Below, in pieces: positions 28,475-37,954 of a stretch of DNA of 64,000 nt (positions are counted from its first letter, which is position 1; each line of letters opens with the position of its first letter). The notes below the pieces were generated by a model. That model did no database searches, was not told where the DNA came from, and saw nothing but the letters and a program-made list of their open reading frames with translations. The DNA lies in the NCBI GenBank assembly GCA_903932145.1, contig CAIZFE010000056.1:1-64000 (forward strand), given 5' to 3'. The DNA comes from an uncultured Rhodopila sp. Lineage in GTDB: Bacteria > Pseudomonadota > Alphaproteobacteria > Acetobacterales > Acetobacteraceae. The translations under genes and the position numbers were made by a program.

Positions 28475-30091
28475 TTACGAACGCCCGGACCGTGCCGGCA
28501 AAAGCGATCCGACCAGGCGGCGGACCAGCCGCGTGACGACAGCGAGCATGTCGGCTTCAGCACCTGGGGGGTGCCCGGATATCCGCCAAAGACCAAACAA
28601 CGCCAGCGCATAAACGGTCGCACCCAGTATGACGGCGCTAACCAATGTGCCAATCACGCTCGGCATATCGCCGCTCGTTTGAGTCCAACCCAGGCCGGAC
28701 AGGACCAGGACCGCAGCCATGATTGAACCTGCCACGATCGTGCGCCAGACCAGTCGCGCCAGAACGATCGCTCGCAATCCGTAGTGACGAAAGACGATCA
28801 GCAGGAACATGAAGTGTTCGAGTGTCATTCCGGCGACAGCGCCGATCGCCGCACCTAGAATGCCGAGCTGTTTGACCAGCAGAACAAGCAACAAAAGACG
28901 GATGCCGAGGCAGGCAAGCGTGATTGTAAATTGCCGGCGCAGCGCGCCATGAGCAGAGAGCAGACTGGCGGCCACAAGGCCGAACACACTGAGGGCGCCC
29001 ATGATACTGAGCAATTGCAAAACCGGGATGGCTGCGGTCCATTTCTCGCCCATGACCAAACGCACCAGCGGATCGGCCACGAGCGAGACACCGAGACCCG
29101 CGGGCAATGTCATCAGAAAAGTGGCGGCGACCGGCCGCATGAACGCTTCTTCCACATTCTGACCGGTGCGGCGTGCTTCAGAAAACGCCGAAAAGCAGGC
29201 TCGGCACAGCGGAAAAATAATTTCGGTACTTGGCAGAAAGGCCACTTCATCGCCAATGGAATAAACCCCAACCGCAGTAGGACTGATGACACGTCCGAGC
29301 ACAAACATATCCATTCGGTCCCGGACCAGCTCAGCCATGCTGATGGCCCAGCTCCACATCGAGAACCCGATCAGGTCGCGCCAGGCAGACAGGGTCAATC
29401 GTGGACGCCAGGGGTGCATCTTGTAGCCGAAGGCGGTGCGTAAAAAGCGCCCGGTCAGAATGCCGGCAATCAGCGCCCAATAGCTGTGCCATATCAGGGC
29501 AGAGCCAATCGTGATGATGATGCTGGCCATGCGGGGCAGAATCTGCAGCACGAACTCTTTGTGGAACGCCATATCGCGGCGGAAATCGACGACCCCGATG
29601 CTGCCGATTCCCGATATCAGCGTGCCCGCCGCGAGTGCCCACAGGATGTTGGCAAGCCGGGGTTCCGAAAAAAACGTGGCAATGGGTACGGCGCCGATCG
29701 CGATCAGCACCGTCGTCGCCAGACTACGCAACGCGGTCAGCGTGAAAGCCGTGTCATACATCGCGGGTGACGGCGAGTGCTCGCGCACCATGGCATCCTC
29801 GACGCCGATGGCGGAGAGTGTATCGACAGCAAACACGAAACCAGTCCCGAGAGCGACCAGGCCGAAATCAGCCGGTGCCAAAACACGTACCAAGACTAAA
29901 GTGCTGATCAGCCCAAGCACGCGTGTGGCCATGCGCCAGGCCACGATCCAGCCCATGCCCACGGCCGTGCGTGCCAGAATGGACGGCCCCTTTGGTTTTT
30001 CCAAAGCAAGCGTGTCCGTCTCATCGCGCTCCGTAGTCGATCCCACGTTTTGCAACCCACACCTCTCAGCAATTTCGTTTCTATACACCAC
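28475..30091 (-). CDS. Lipid-linked oligosaccharide flippase (Wzx/WzxC-like)
   Basis: 538 residues with twelve to fourteen hydrophobic helices. The polysaccharide_synt family signature is at the start of the membrane part: GWIVAWRMATRVLGLISTLVLVRVLAPADFGLVAL. The first 45 residues are hydrophilic; starts further in are possible. It would move undecaprenyl-linked repeat units across the inner membrane. Its neighbours on both sides are glycosyltransferases, so it belongs to the surface glycan locus. No Wzy polymerase was recognised in the window. Confidence 0.88.
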   Translation of the reverse strand: MVYRNEIAERCGLQNVGSTTERDETDTLALEKPKGPSILARTAVGMGWIVAWRMATRVLGLISTLVLVRVLAPADFGLVALGTGFVFAVDTLSAIGVEDAMVREHSPSPAMYDTAFTLTALRSLATTVLIAIGAVPIATFFSEPRLANILWALAAGTLISGIGSIGVVDFRRDMAFHKEFVLQILPRMASIIITIGSALIWHSYWALIAGILTGRFLRTAFGYKMHPWRPRLTLSAWRDLIGFSMWSWAISMAELVRDRMDMFVLGRVISPTAVGVYSIGDEVAFLPSTEIIFPLCRACFSAFSEARRTGQNVEEAFMRPVAATFLMTLPAGLGVSLVADPLVRLVMGEKWTAAIPVLQLLSIMGALSVFGLVAASLLSAHGALRRQFTITLACLGIRLLLLVLLVKQLGILGAAIGAVAGMTLEHFMFLLIVFRHYGLRAIVLARLVWRTIVAGSIMAAVLVLSGLGWTQTSGDMPSVIGTLVSAVILGATVYALALFGLWRISGHPPGAEADMLAVVTRLVRRLVGSLLPARSGRS

Positions 30092-30182
30092 ACCGGCTCA
30101 CGGCGAAGTGACAAAACGGCATGAGGTAACCTGTTGCGCCTGCCGGGGTTTCGTTTTTCTGCCGATGCCAGCGATCGTTTTG

Positions 30183-31274
30183 TCAGCCAGCCGCCCTGCC
30201 CGCGACACCGGAAGGCACGACAGCCCGGATGCCGGCAGCAAAACGATCGGCAAACGCAGCCATGGTCAGGTGGGCGTCCAGAAAGGCGCGAGCATTCCGG
30301 CCCAATCGTTGCTGCTCGTCCGGCCGAGCCAGCAGAAAGGCGATCGCGTCCCGTAAGGCCGCGGCATCGCCAACCGGAACGATGAGGCCATTTTCTCCGG
30401 GCGTAATAAACTCCCGGATCATGGGAATATCCGAGGCAATGACTGCCTTGCCCATCGCCATCGCCTCAAATAACGACGTAATTCCGCTTGGGTTGTCACT
30501 CGGTCGCAACGGCACGATGACCATGCTGGCGGAGGCGTACAAGTCGCGGAACTCCAAAAACGACATGCGAGTCCGGACGATCCGTATCGTCGCGGCGGCA
30601 TCCGGCGGCAGCTCACCGGAAAAACGCGCCTTCAGGATCACGGTGGCCGGCAGCTCCCGCACGGCACCAACCAGCGTGACATAATCCCGCGCCGCGTCCT
30701 CCCCGACGGACAGGACATAATCCGAGCCTCGGTTAAATGCCGGATTGTAGAAGTCCTCATCGACCGCGTACCCGATGACCTCCGCGGGCGATCGCAAAGG
30801 ATACCGCTGTTCGGCGACGGCTTTTTGCCATCTGGTCAGGGTAAAGACCTTGTCGGTCAACCGCAGAACGACACTCAAAGCCAAACGTTGGGGCCGCCAG
30901 TTGCTGCCCACGCTGACATCCCACAAAGCGATCCGGGGCCTGAAAAAAAACAGCCGGCGCAGCAGAACCAGGACCGTGGCGCCGCTTTCGAAAACCGAGA
31001 TCACCAGATCGGCGGAACGGTGGGAACACAGCACGATCAGCGCCCGCAGAAAATCGAGGCCGGCAAAGAATGGATTTCCACGTCCCCATGGGTTGTAAGG
31101 CGGGGCCATCGGATCGAGCGCGGTGATATCAATACCGCGCTCCGCCAGAAGTCCGCGGAGCCGGTCGGGGTCTGGTCCCTGTCCCGGCTGATATAAGCGC
31201 GCGGACGCCATCCATGGAATGTTAGGCAGCACGATCACGCGCAGACGGCGGGGAGGGAGCCCGTTGGCTGTCAT
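30183..31274 (-). CDS. Glycosyltransferase family 4
   Basis: 363 residues, GT-B fold. The N-terminal domain is variable. The C-terminal donor-binding domain shows VLSVGEDAARDYVTLVGAV, a stretch with MVIVPLRPSDNPSGITSLFEAMAMGKAVIASD, and the closing Asn-Gly segment PGENGLIVPVGD. In place of the classical EX7E the motif reads GITSLFEAMAMG. A nucleotide-sugar donor and lipid-linked acceptor are expected. It lies between the flippase and the deacetylase/GT4 fusion on the same strand, likely one unit. Confidence 0.9.
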   Translation of the reverse strand: MTANGLPPRRLRVIVLPNIPWMASARLYQPGQGPDPDRLRGLLAERGIDITALDPMAPPYNPWGRGNPFFAGLDFLRALIVLCSHRSADLVISVFESGATVLVLLRRLFFFRPRIALWDVSVGSNWRPQRLALSVVLRLTDKVFTLTRWQKAVAEQRYPLRSPAEVIGYAVDEDFYNPAFNRGSDYVLSVGEDAARDYVTLVGAVRELPATVILKARFSGELPPDAAATIRIVRTRMSFLEFRDLYASASMVIVPLRPSDNPSGITSLFEAMAMGKAVIASDIPMIREFITPGENGLIVPVGDAAALRDAIAFLLARPDEQQRLGRNARAFLDAHLTMAAFADRFAAGIRAVVPSGVAGRAAG

Positions 31275-31414
31275 TGCCCGTGGTCAATCATGGTGTCGCT
31301 GCCCTTTGCACAATTTTGCCCACAGCGTGGTCGAGGCCGCCGCACTCGACACCGCTATGCGATGCAGGGGCAGAACCAGCACGCGCCAACGAGCCCATCA
31401 CATTGCAGGCCCTG

Positions 31415-33796
31415 CTATGCCCCCGCCGTCAACCGGTCACAATACGCCAGGAACTGCTCCACCCGCCGGTCCCAGCCTGACGCCAGAGCCACCTCCGCGC
31501 CACTGACCCGCAGATTTTCGCGCAACGCATCATCACTGAACATGCGCACAATGGCCCCGGCGATCTCACCGGTATCGTCGCCGTCCACGACCAACCCGTT
31601 GACCATATCCGTCACCGCATCGACGCTGCCGCCTGCCTTGCCCGCGATCACCGGCAGGCCGCAGGCGTTGGCCTCCAGGAACACCAGCCCGAATCCCTCG
31701 GTGTCGCCGTCCGGCATCTCCCGGTTCGCCATGATGAACACGTCGCCAAGGCTGTAATGGTCGGTCAGCTCATAATCGGGGACCGCCCCCGCGAACACCA
31801 CGTTGCGGCTCAGATCGTGTTTCTCCACCAACGCCTCCAGCGTCGGGCGATACGCGCCCCCCCCGACGATCAGATAGACCAGATCGGGGAAGTGCCGCAG
31901 TACCGCGGGCAGGCTCTCGATCACGCGGTCCACCCCTTTGCGGGCATACAACCGGCTGACCGTCAGCAGGACGGGCCGTCCCTCCAATCCATAGCGTGCC
32001 ACCAGGTTCGCCGGCCGCGCACGCGGCACAAATCGTTTGAGATCGACACCATTGGAAACCAGTTCGATCTTCCGGGGCGGCACACCGAACCCGTCGATCA
32101 ACGTTTCGCGTGTGAACCGGCTGACCGCAACAATGCCGTCGGCCGCCTCTAACGCGCGCCGCCGCCGTTTGCCGCCTTCGTCATACTGCGTGCGGGTGCT
32201 GATTTCCTCGCCGTGAATATAGATCAGTGTTTTCAGCCCGAACAACTGTCGGCACGCGCCCGCCAGCCAGCCGCCAGCGACCAATTCGCCGATGCACAGC
32301 ACAGCGATTTTTTCCGCGCGCACGATGCGGTGGATGCTGCGCAGGATCGACAAGCGGATCGCCAGATCCGCCACGCCGCCCTCGATGCGTTGCACGATTC
32401 CGGCGTCCTGCGGCAGGAACAACGTGCGAAGCAAGCGGATGCGATGCACCTTGAACGGCGCGTGCCGGTCGAATTCACGCCAGCCCTGGATCGGCCAGCC
32501 GTCGCGGTAATCCTCTTTCGGTGCCAGGACCGAGACCCGGCCGCCGCCGAAGCGGGCCAGGCTGTCATAGACGATCGCCGAACCGCCATGCACCGGTGGA
32601 AACGTGTTGGCCACCACAAGGCAGCGATTGTTCGGCCCGGTGGCGTCCTTCGTGGACCCGATGCCGGGAAACGTCCGGACGTTGGCGATGCCGGGGTCAT
32701 TCAGTCCGGAGATAACGGGAGCGCGCCGGCGCTCGAAACCGGGCGGCTGTGCCGGGTCCACCAGCGCCCCCGCCCGCAGTTGATCGTGCAGTTCCTGAAC
32801 CGTCAGGAAAATACCGCCGAGTTCTTCCCGGAAAAAACTCAGAAATCCGGAAATTCGGTCCAGAAATTCCGCCAGATCGCGATCGCTGCGCACATACGGC
32901 GTATTGCCCGGCACCAACGACGGACTGTGATAATTCAGGGTAAAGATCCGCTCGCCGCGTTTCAGCAACGTCCGCGTCAGACGCTGCATCGCCGCCAGAT
33001 CAGATCCTTCCGGTGACAGCGTGATACGTTCCAGCAATCCCGCCCTGGCCAGCAATCCCGGCCCCCGCAAGGAACGGAGTCGTTTATGTTCGGCCACGCC
33101 ATACAGGCCCGGCATCGCCTCCGCCAACACGCCGCTGAACGCCCGCGTCACCGGCAACTCCAGCAAGCGGCGCCGCGCCCCAAACCAGAACGGGCCGTAA
33201 TCGAATGCCGAAAAGTCCGGACCGCCGGCCTCGGTGTACCGGGTCCGCGGGATCAGGCTGGTATCGACCTGGAACCCCTCAGCCTCCAGTAAGTCCGAGG
33301 TGGACGGTCCCAGCCCGTAGCGGCCCGCTTTGTAAACGGTGGGCTGCACGTCGAAGTTCTGCCGCACCGCCTCGGCCAGGACATGCAGCTTCTCCTGCTC
33401 AAGCGCCCTCGGCAGATTGCCAGGAAACGACAGCCGCTCTTCGCTCTCGTCCGCGAACGGCGGGGTGACCCAGGGATGCAGTTGCGCGCCGATGTCGCAC
33501 TGTCCGTCCGCCAGATACTCCCGCAGCACAGATGCGGCCGTCGGATCGGACGCGATAGGATAGGTAACCAGATAGGTTGGCTTGGCGCCGTAGCACGAAA
33601 ATATTTCGTGCGCCCGCTTTTGGTGGCGGATGGAGGACGTGGCATTGTTGCGCGGCGACACCGGCCGCCCCCAATGAAATTCCTCCTCCGCATCGACAAT
33701 GATGCACAGGATCGGCCGCCCGGGGGGCAACCGGATCGGTTTTATCGCAGGAAATAACGAGCCGGTATCGTCACCCGGGCTCGGAGCAGCAGGCAT
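31415..33796 (-). CDS. Bifunctional polysaccharide deacetylase-like / GT4 glycosyltransferase
   Basis: 793 residues with two domains in one frame. Residues about 25-340 form a NodB-like (WalW-type) deacetylase barrel: CIIVDAEEEFHWG supplies the Asp, AQLHPWVTPP the His pair region, and FTLNYHSPSL a second His. Residues about 393-793 form a complete GT4: VVANTFPPVHGGSAIVYDSLA, IHGEEIST, LTVSRLYARKGVDRVIESLP, and the EX7E-type stretch EGFGLVFLEANACGLPVIAG. No frameshift separates them. A linker (about 340-392) is Pro/Arg-rich. The fusion would couple sugar addition with N-deacetylation or target a common substrate. Confidence 0.88.
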   Translation of the reverse strand: MPAAPSPGDDTGSLFPAIKPIRLPPGRPILCIIVDAEEEFHWGRPVSPRNNATSSIRHQKRAHEIFSCYGAKPTYLVTYPIASDPTAASVLREYLADGQCDIGAQLHPWVTPPFADESEERLSFPGNLPRALEQEKLHVLAEAVRQNFDVQPTVYKAGRYGLGPSTSDLLEAEGFQVDTSLIPRTRYTEAGGPDFSAFDYGPFWFGARRRLLELPVTRAFSGVLAEAMPGLYGVAEHKRLRSLRGPGLLARAGLLERITLSPEGSDLAAMQRLTRTLLKRGERIFTLNYHSPSLVPGNTPYVRSDRDLAEFLDRISGFLSFFREELGGIFLTVQELHDQLRAGALVDPAQPPGFERRRAPVISGLNDPGIANVRTFPGIGSTKDATGPNNRCLVVANTFPPVHGGSAIVYDSLARFGGGRVSVLAPKEDYRDGWPIQGWREFDRHAPFKVHRIRLLRTLFLPQDAGIVQRIEGGVADLAIRLSILRSIHRIVRAEKIAVLCIGELVAGGWLAGACRQLFGLKTLIYIHGEEISTRTQYDEGGKRRRRALEAADGIVAVSRFTRETLIDGFGVPPRKIELVSNGVDLKRFVPRARPANLVARYGLEGRPVLLTVSRLYARKGVDRVIESLPAVLRHFPDLVYLIVGGGAYRPTLEALVEKHDLSRNVVFAGAVPDYELTDHYSLGDVFIMANREMPDGDTEGFGLVFLEANACGLPVIAGKAGGSVDAVTDMVNGLVVDGDDTGEIAGAIVRMFSDDALRENLRVSGAEVALASGWDRRVEQFLAYCDRLTAGA

Positions 33797-33826
33797 GCGA
33801 ATTCAAACTCCTGGACACATTTGGTC

Positions 33827-34825
33827 TTATGCCGTGCCCGGAACCACCTGACCACCAGGGATTTCATCCAAATGACACGCGGACATATGTCCGACGCCCA
33901 CGGAGCGTAACAGAGGCTCTTCAATTTTGCAACGATCGAACACAAATGGACAGCGTGTGTGGAAGCGGCAACCCGACGGCGGATTGATCGGGCTCGGGAC
34001 GTCGCCCTTCAGAATGATCCGATTCCGCTTGGCCAGTGGGTCGGGCACCGGTACGGCCGAGAGCAGGGCCCGGGTGTACGGATGATGCGACCGTGCGAAC
34101 AACGTCCGCCGGTCGGTCAGTTCGACGATCTTGCCCAGATACATCACCGCGACCCGGTGCGTCAGATGCTCGACCGTCGCCAGATCGTGGCTGATGAACA
34201 GCAGCGCCAGCCCCAGTTCGTCCTGCAAATCCGCCAGCAGGTTGATGATCTGCGCCTTCACCGAGACATCCAGAGCCGATACCGCCTCATCGCAGATGAT
34301 CAGGTCGGCGCCCGGAGCCAGCGCCCGGGCAATGCCTATACGCTGGCGCTGGCCGCCGGAGAATTCATGTGGAAAGCGGTTGATCGCGTCGCGCGGCAGA
34401 CGGACCTTGTCCATCAGCGCGCCGATCTCGGCGGCGCGATGCGGCATGCCGAAGTTTATCAGCGGTTCGGCCAGGATGTCGCGGACTTTCATACGCGGGT
34501 TCAGGCTGCTGAACGGGTCCTGGAACACGACCTGGATTCGCTTGCGCATCATGCGCAGCTTGCCAGCCGGCATGTTGTCGATTCGCTCTCCGTCCAGGCG
34601 AACCTCGCCGTCGGTCAGCTTGAACAGGCGCAGGATCGCCTTGCCGACTGTCGATTTGCCGCACCCAGATTCACCCACCAGCGACAGGGTTTCACCCCGC
34701 CGGATGTCGAAGCTGACGCCATCGACCGCATAGACCTTGGCGGTGACGCCACCGAGGAGACCGCCATGGATGGGGAAATGCTTCTTGAGGTCGTTGACCT
34801 CCAGCAGGGGGCGATCGGCGGTCAT
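33827..34825 (-). CDS. dppF: Dipeptide/oligopeptide ABC transporter ATP-binding protein (DppF/OppF)
   Basis: 332 residues from the ATG at 34825; the frame extends to 34948 only as a shadow of dppD. Walker A GESGCGKS, signature FSGGQRQR, Walker [13 protein letters not shown] and switch His in FISHDLA are all present. The C-terminal oligo_HPY region carries the Cys pattern [14 protein letters not shown], which binds an iron-sulfur cluster in this subfamily. The ATG overlaps the dppD stop by four bases (ATGA). Substrate specificity is set by the binding protein and remains unknown. Confidence 0.93.
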   Translation of the reverse strand: MTADRPLLEVNDLKKHFPIHGGLLGGVTAKVYAVDGVSFDIRRGETLSLVGESGCGKSTVGKAILRLFKLTDGEVRLDGERIDNMPAGKLRMMRKRIQVVFQDPFSSLNPRMKVRDILAEPLINFGMPHRAAEIGALMDKVRLPRDAINRFPHEFSGGQRQRIGIARALAPGADLIICDEAVSALDVSVKAQIINLLADLQDELGLALLFISHDLATVEHLTHRVAVMYLGKIVELTDRRTLFARSHHPYTRALLSAVPVPDPLAKRNRIILKGDVPSPINPPSGCRFHTRCPFVFDRCKIEEPLLRSVGVGHMSACHLDEIPGGQVVPGTA

Positions 34826-35811
34826 GCCGTCACCGTCTGGCCGGCGTAATGGCACGCCACTCGGTGGCCCGCCGCTTTCAACTCGATCGCCGGCGCGATC
34901 GTCCGGCAGACATCGGTCACCATCGAACACCGCCCCGCGAACGCACATCCGACAATGGGTTTGCGCAGACTGGGCACCAGTCCGGTGATTTCCGCCAAAC
35001 GGGCGCGGCCGCCTTCATCCAGCGACGATCCCAGTTTCGGCACCGCGCCCAGCAATCCCCGCGTGTATGGGTGCATTGGACGCGCGAAGATTTCGTTGAC
35101 TGGCGCTTCTTCGACCTTGCGACCTGCGTACATGACAACCACTCGTTGTGCCATTTCTGCAACGACCCCGAGATCGTGCGTAATCAGCATGATCGCCGAC
35201 CCCAGGCGCGTCTTCAGATCGCGCATCAAATCCAGAATTTGCGCCTGAATGGTCACATCCAGTGCCGTTGTCGGCTCATCGGCGATCAGCAGGCGCGGAT
35301 TGCAGGCCAGCGCCATTGCGATCATCACCCGCTGCCGCATCCCTCCGGACAACTGATGCGGATATTCGCGCACCCGCCGGCCGGGCGCGGGTATACCGAC
35401 GAGCGTCAGCATATCGACCGCCTTCGCCTCGGCATCTTTCGCATTCAGGCCCTGATGCAGGCGAACCGTCTCGCCGATCTGCTGGCCCACGGTCAGGACC
35501 GGGTTCAGCGACGTCATCGGCTCCTGGAAAATCATCGAGATCGCATTGCCGCGAATCTTCCGCATCTCCTGTTCCGTGACTTTCAGCAGGTCACGCCCTT
35601 CAAACCGGATGCTGCCGGCGATCTTTCCTGGTGGCTCCTGGATTAATCGCAGGATGGACATCGATGTAACGGATTTGCCGCAGCCCGACTCGCCCACGAT
35701 GCCCAATGTCTCGCCGGCATCGATATGAAACGATAGTCCTTCCACAGCACGCACGACCCCGTCCGAGGTCCCGAAATGCGTTTGCAGGTTTTCAACCTCA
35801 AGAAGTGCCAT
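34822..35811 (-). CDS. dppD: Dipeptide/oligopeptide ABC transporter ATP-binding protein (DppD/OppD)
   Basis: 329 residues. Walker [10 protein letters not shown]-loop [12 protein letters not shown], signature LSGGMRQR, Walker [14 protein letters not shown]-loop LITHDLGVV. The C-terminus has the CAFAGRC and later Cys pattern of the family. It starts three bases after dppC and overlaps dppF by four, so the four downstream genes of the transporter are translationally linked. Confidence 0.94.
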   Translation of the reverse strand: MALLEVENLQTHFGTSDGVVRAVEGLSFHIDAGETLGIVGESGCGKSVTSMSILRLIQEPPGKIAGSIRFEGRDLLKVTEQEMRKIRGNAISMIFQEPMTSLNPVLTVGQQIGETVRLHQGLNAKDAEAKAVDMLTLVGIPAPGRRVREYPHQLSGGMRQRVMIAMALACNPRLLIADEPTTALDVTIQAQILDLMRDLKTRLGSAIMLITHDLGVVAEMAQRVVVMYAGRKVEEAPVNEIFARPMHPYTRGLLGAVPKLGSSLDEGGRARLAEITGLVPSLRKPIVGCAFAGRCSMVTDVCRTIAPAIELKAAGHRVACHYAGQTVTA

Positions 35812-35814
35812 CGA

Positions 35815-36762
35815 TCAGAGCCGCTTCGCCAAACGCGGATCGAGCGCGTCGCGCAGTCCGTCACCCAGCAAATTCACCGACAGCACCGTGATGGACAGGA
35901 AAATGGCTGGAAAGAACACGATATATGGTTTCACCTGCCACAAAGCCCGACCCTCGGCCATGATGTTTCCCCAACTCGGAATAATCGGCGGCGTGCCGGC
36001 ACCGATGAACGACAGCGTCGCCTCGGTAATCATCGCCGATGCGCAGATGAATGTCGCCTGCACCATCAGCGGCGCCAGCGTGTTGGGCAGGATGTGCTTC
36101 CAGATGATCACGGGCACCCGCGTGCCGGAGGCGATGGCCGCCTCGACATACGGTTGTTCTCGCAACGACAGCACCACGCCGCGCACCAGGCGGCAGACCC
36201 GGGGGAACTCGGCGATGCTGATGGCGACAATGACGTTCTGTACGGACGCCCGTGTCAGCGCCATCAGCGCGATGGCCAGCAATATCGGCGGGATCGACAT
36301 CAGACCGTCCATCACCCGCATCACCACCGCATCCAGGCCGCGGATGAATCCGGCGCACAGCCCGATCGTCGTCCCGACGATCGACGCACAGAACGCGACC
36401 GAGAATCCCACCATCAGCGAAACCCGTGATCCATACAGCACCCGCGAGTATACATCGCGCCCGAGCATATCGGAACCAAACCAATAATCGGCGTTGCGGG
36501 GGCGGCCGTCCAGGCCCAGCCAGTAATTCAGCCAGTCCAGCGGCATCGGCGGCTCGCGGGTCCGCTTCGCCGGCGCCAATGATGTCGGGTCTCTGGTGCC
36601 GAGATACGGCGCGAAAATCGCAATCAGGATCATCAACAAGACCAGCGCCCCGCCGATCGCGATGGCGGGGTGGCGATAGATGAAACCACCGATACGGCCA
36701 CGTTCCTTCGGTACCGGCAGAATGCCCGGCAGATCCGGGGCGGCTGAAAATGTCGCGCTCAA
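35815..36762 (-). CDS. dppC: Dipeptide/oligopeptide ABC transporter permease (DppC)
   Basis: 315 residues. One N-terminal helix (about 33-52) and the OppC_N linker are followed by five helices of the permease domain. The EAA loop is seen as YVEAAIASGTRVPVIIWKHILPN, which contacts the ATPases. HWFGSD-like YWFGSDMLGRDVYSRVLYG is the family hallmark. It overlaps dppB by four bases. Confidence 0.94.
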   Translation of the reverse strand: MSATFSAAPDLPGILPVPKERGRIGGFIYRHPAIAIGGALVLLMILIAIFAPYLGTRDPTSLAPAKRTREPPMPLDWLNYWLGLDGRPRNADYWFGSDMLGRDVYSRVLYGSRVSLMVGFSVAFCASIVGTTIGLCAGFIRGLDAVVMRVMDGLMSIPPILLAIALMALTRASVQNVIVAISIAEFPRVCRLVRGVVLSLREQPYVEAAIASGTRVPVIIWKHILPNTLAPLMVQATFICASAMITEATLSFIGAGTPPIIPSWGNIMAEGRALWQVKPYIVFFPAIFLSITVLSVNLLGDGLRDALDPRLAKRL

Positions 36763-37700
36763 TAGCGGATCCTCGGGTCGAAGACGGTGTAGAGCAAATC
36801 AACGCCCAGATTGACCATCACATAGACAAAACTGAACATCAGCACGACGCCCTGGATCACCGGGTAGTCGCGCCGCAGGATGGCATCGACGGTCAACCGC
36901 CCCAGGCCGGGGATCGCGAACACGCTTTCGGTCACCACCGCACCGCCAATCAGCGCCGCGAAGCCGATACCGATGATGGTAACGATCGGCACGGCGGCGT
37001 TCTTCAGTGCATGCACGAACAACATGCCGCGTTGCCCGACTCCCTTGGCCTTCGCGGTCCGGATATAATCCTGCGACAATACGTCCAACATCGTTGCACG
37101 CGTGATGCGGGCAATCAGCGCCATATAGACCAGGCCGAGCGCGACGGCGGGCAGGATCAGGTTACGCAGGAACGGGATCAGGCCCTCGCTGATCGAGGTG
37201 AACCCCTGCACCGGCAGCCAGTCCAGCCGCAACGCGAACACATAGGCCAAAACGTAACCAATCACGAAACTCGGTGTCGAGAACCCCAACACCGCTGTCG
37301 TCATCACGGCTCGGTCGATCCACGTTCCATGTTTCCACGCCGCGATGACGCCCATCGGAATGGCACAGCTCAGCGACAGGATCAGCGTCAGGCACATCAG
37401 CGACACGGTCGGCTCGATACGCTGCGCGATCATGTGGGAGACGGGCAGGTTGGTGAAGATCGAGGTGCCCAGGTCGCCTTGTAACACATGCCAGAACCAA
37501 TCGCCGAACCGGACCAGGAACGGCCGGTCCAGCCCAAGGGACGCCCTGATCCGGTCCACGTCGGCCGGGGTGGCCTGATCGCCGGCAATGATCGCCGCCG
37601 GGTCGCCAGGGGCGATGTACAACAGGCTGAAGACAAACAACGCCACCATCAGGACGACCGGGATTGTCGCGGCGGTGCGGCGAGCGATATAGGACAGCAT
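36759..37700 (-). CDS. dppB: Dipeptide/oligopeptide ABC transporter permease (DppB)
   Basis: 313 residues. It starts with the conserved MLSYIARRTAATIPVVLMVALFVF helix and has GDPA, LGLDRPFLVRFGDWF and the EAA loop YIRTAKAKGVGQRGMLFVHALKNA. Six membrane helices. It is the second gene of the transporter unit, 254 bp after dppA, a gap that contains a stable hairpin. Confidence 0.94.
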   Translation of the reverse strand: MLSYIARRTAATIPVVLMVALFVFSLLYIAPGDPAAIIAGDQATPADVDRIRASLGLDRPFLVRFGDWFWHVLQGDLGTSIFTNLPVSHMIAQRIEPTVSLMCLTLILSLSCAIPMGVIAAWKHGTWIDRAVMTTAVLGFSTPSFVIGYVLAYVFALRLDWLPVQGFTSISEGLIPFLRNLILPAVALGLVYMALIARITRATMLDVLSQDYIRTAKAKGVGQRGMLFVHALKNAAVPIVTIIGIGFAALIGGAVVTESVFAIPGLGRLTVDAILRRDYPVIQGVVLMFSFVYVMVNLGVDLLYTVFDPRIRY

Positions 37701-37911
37701 TTAGAGGATTTTCCCCTTCATCGGCTTTGCCCGCATCCGCGGTAGGACGAGTGCTGGTGCCGCACGGTCAGGGAAGACGCGTCGCCGCCCCGCAACGTCC
37801 TGGTCGCCTCTCGCCGTGGTGCGCGGAAAATAGCGTCGTTGCACTCGTTTAGGTCCTCGCCGCCCTGCCGATTTGCCGTCTGCCGCGGCTCCGTAACAAC
37901 CACCCTGTCTG

Positions 37912-37944
37912 AACCGGCGGCTCCCGACAAGAGGGCCGCCGGTT
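37912..37944. terminator. Intercistronic hairpin between dppA and dppB
   Basis: AACCGGCGGC and GCCGCCGGTT form a perfect 10-bp stem around 13 bases, 11 nt downstream of the dppA stop. There is no T-run after it. Such structures usually stabilise or partly terminate the binding-protein message, giving an excess of DppA over the permease. Confidence 0.6.
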
Positions 37945-37954
37945 GGGGTCACAT

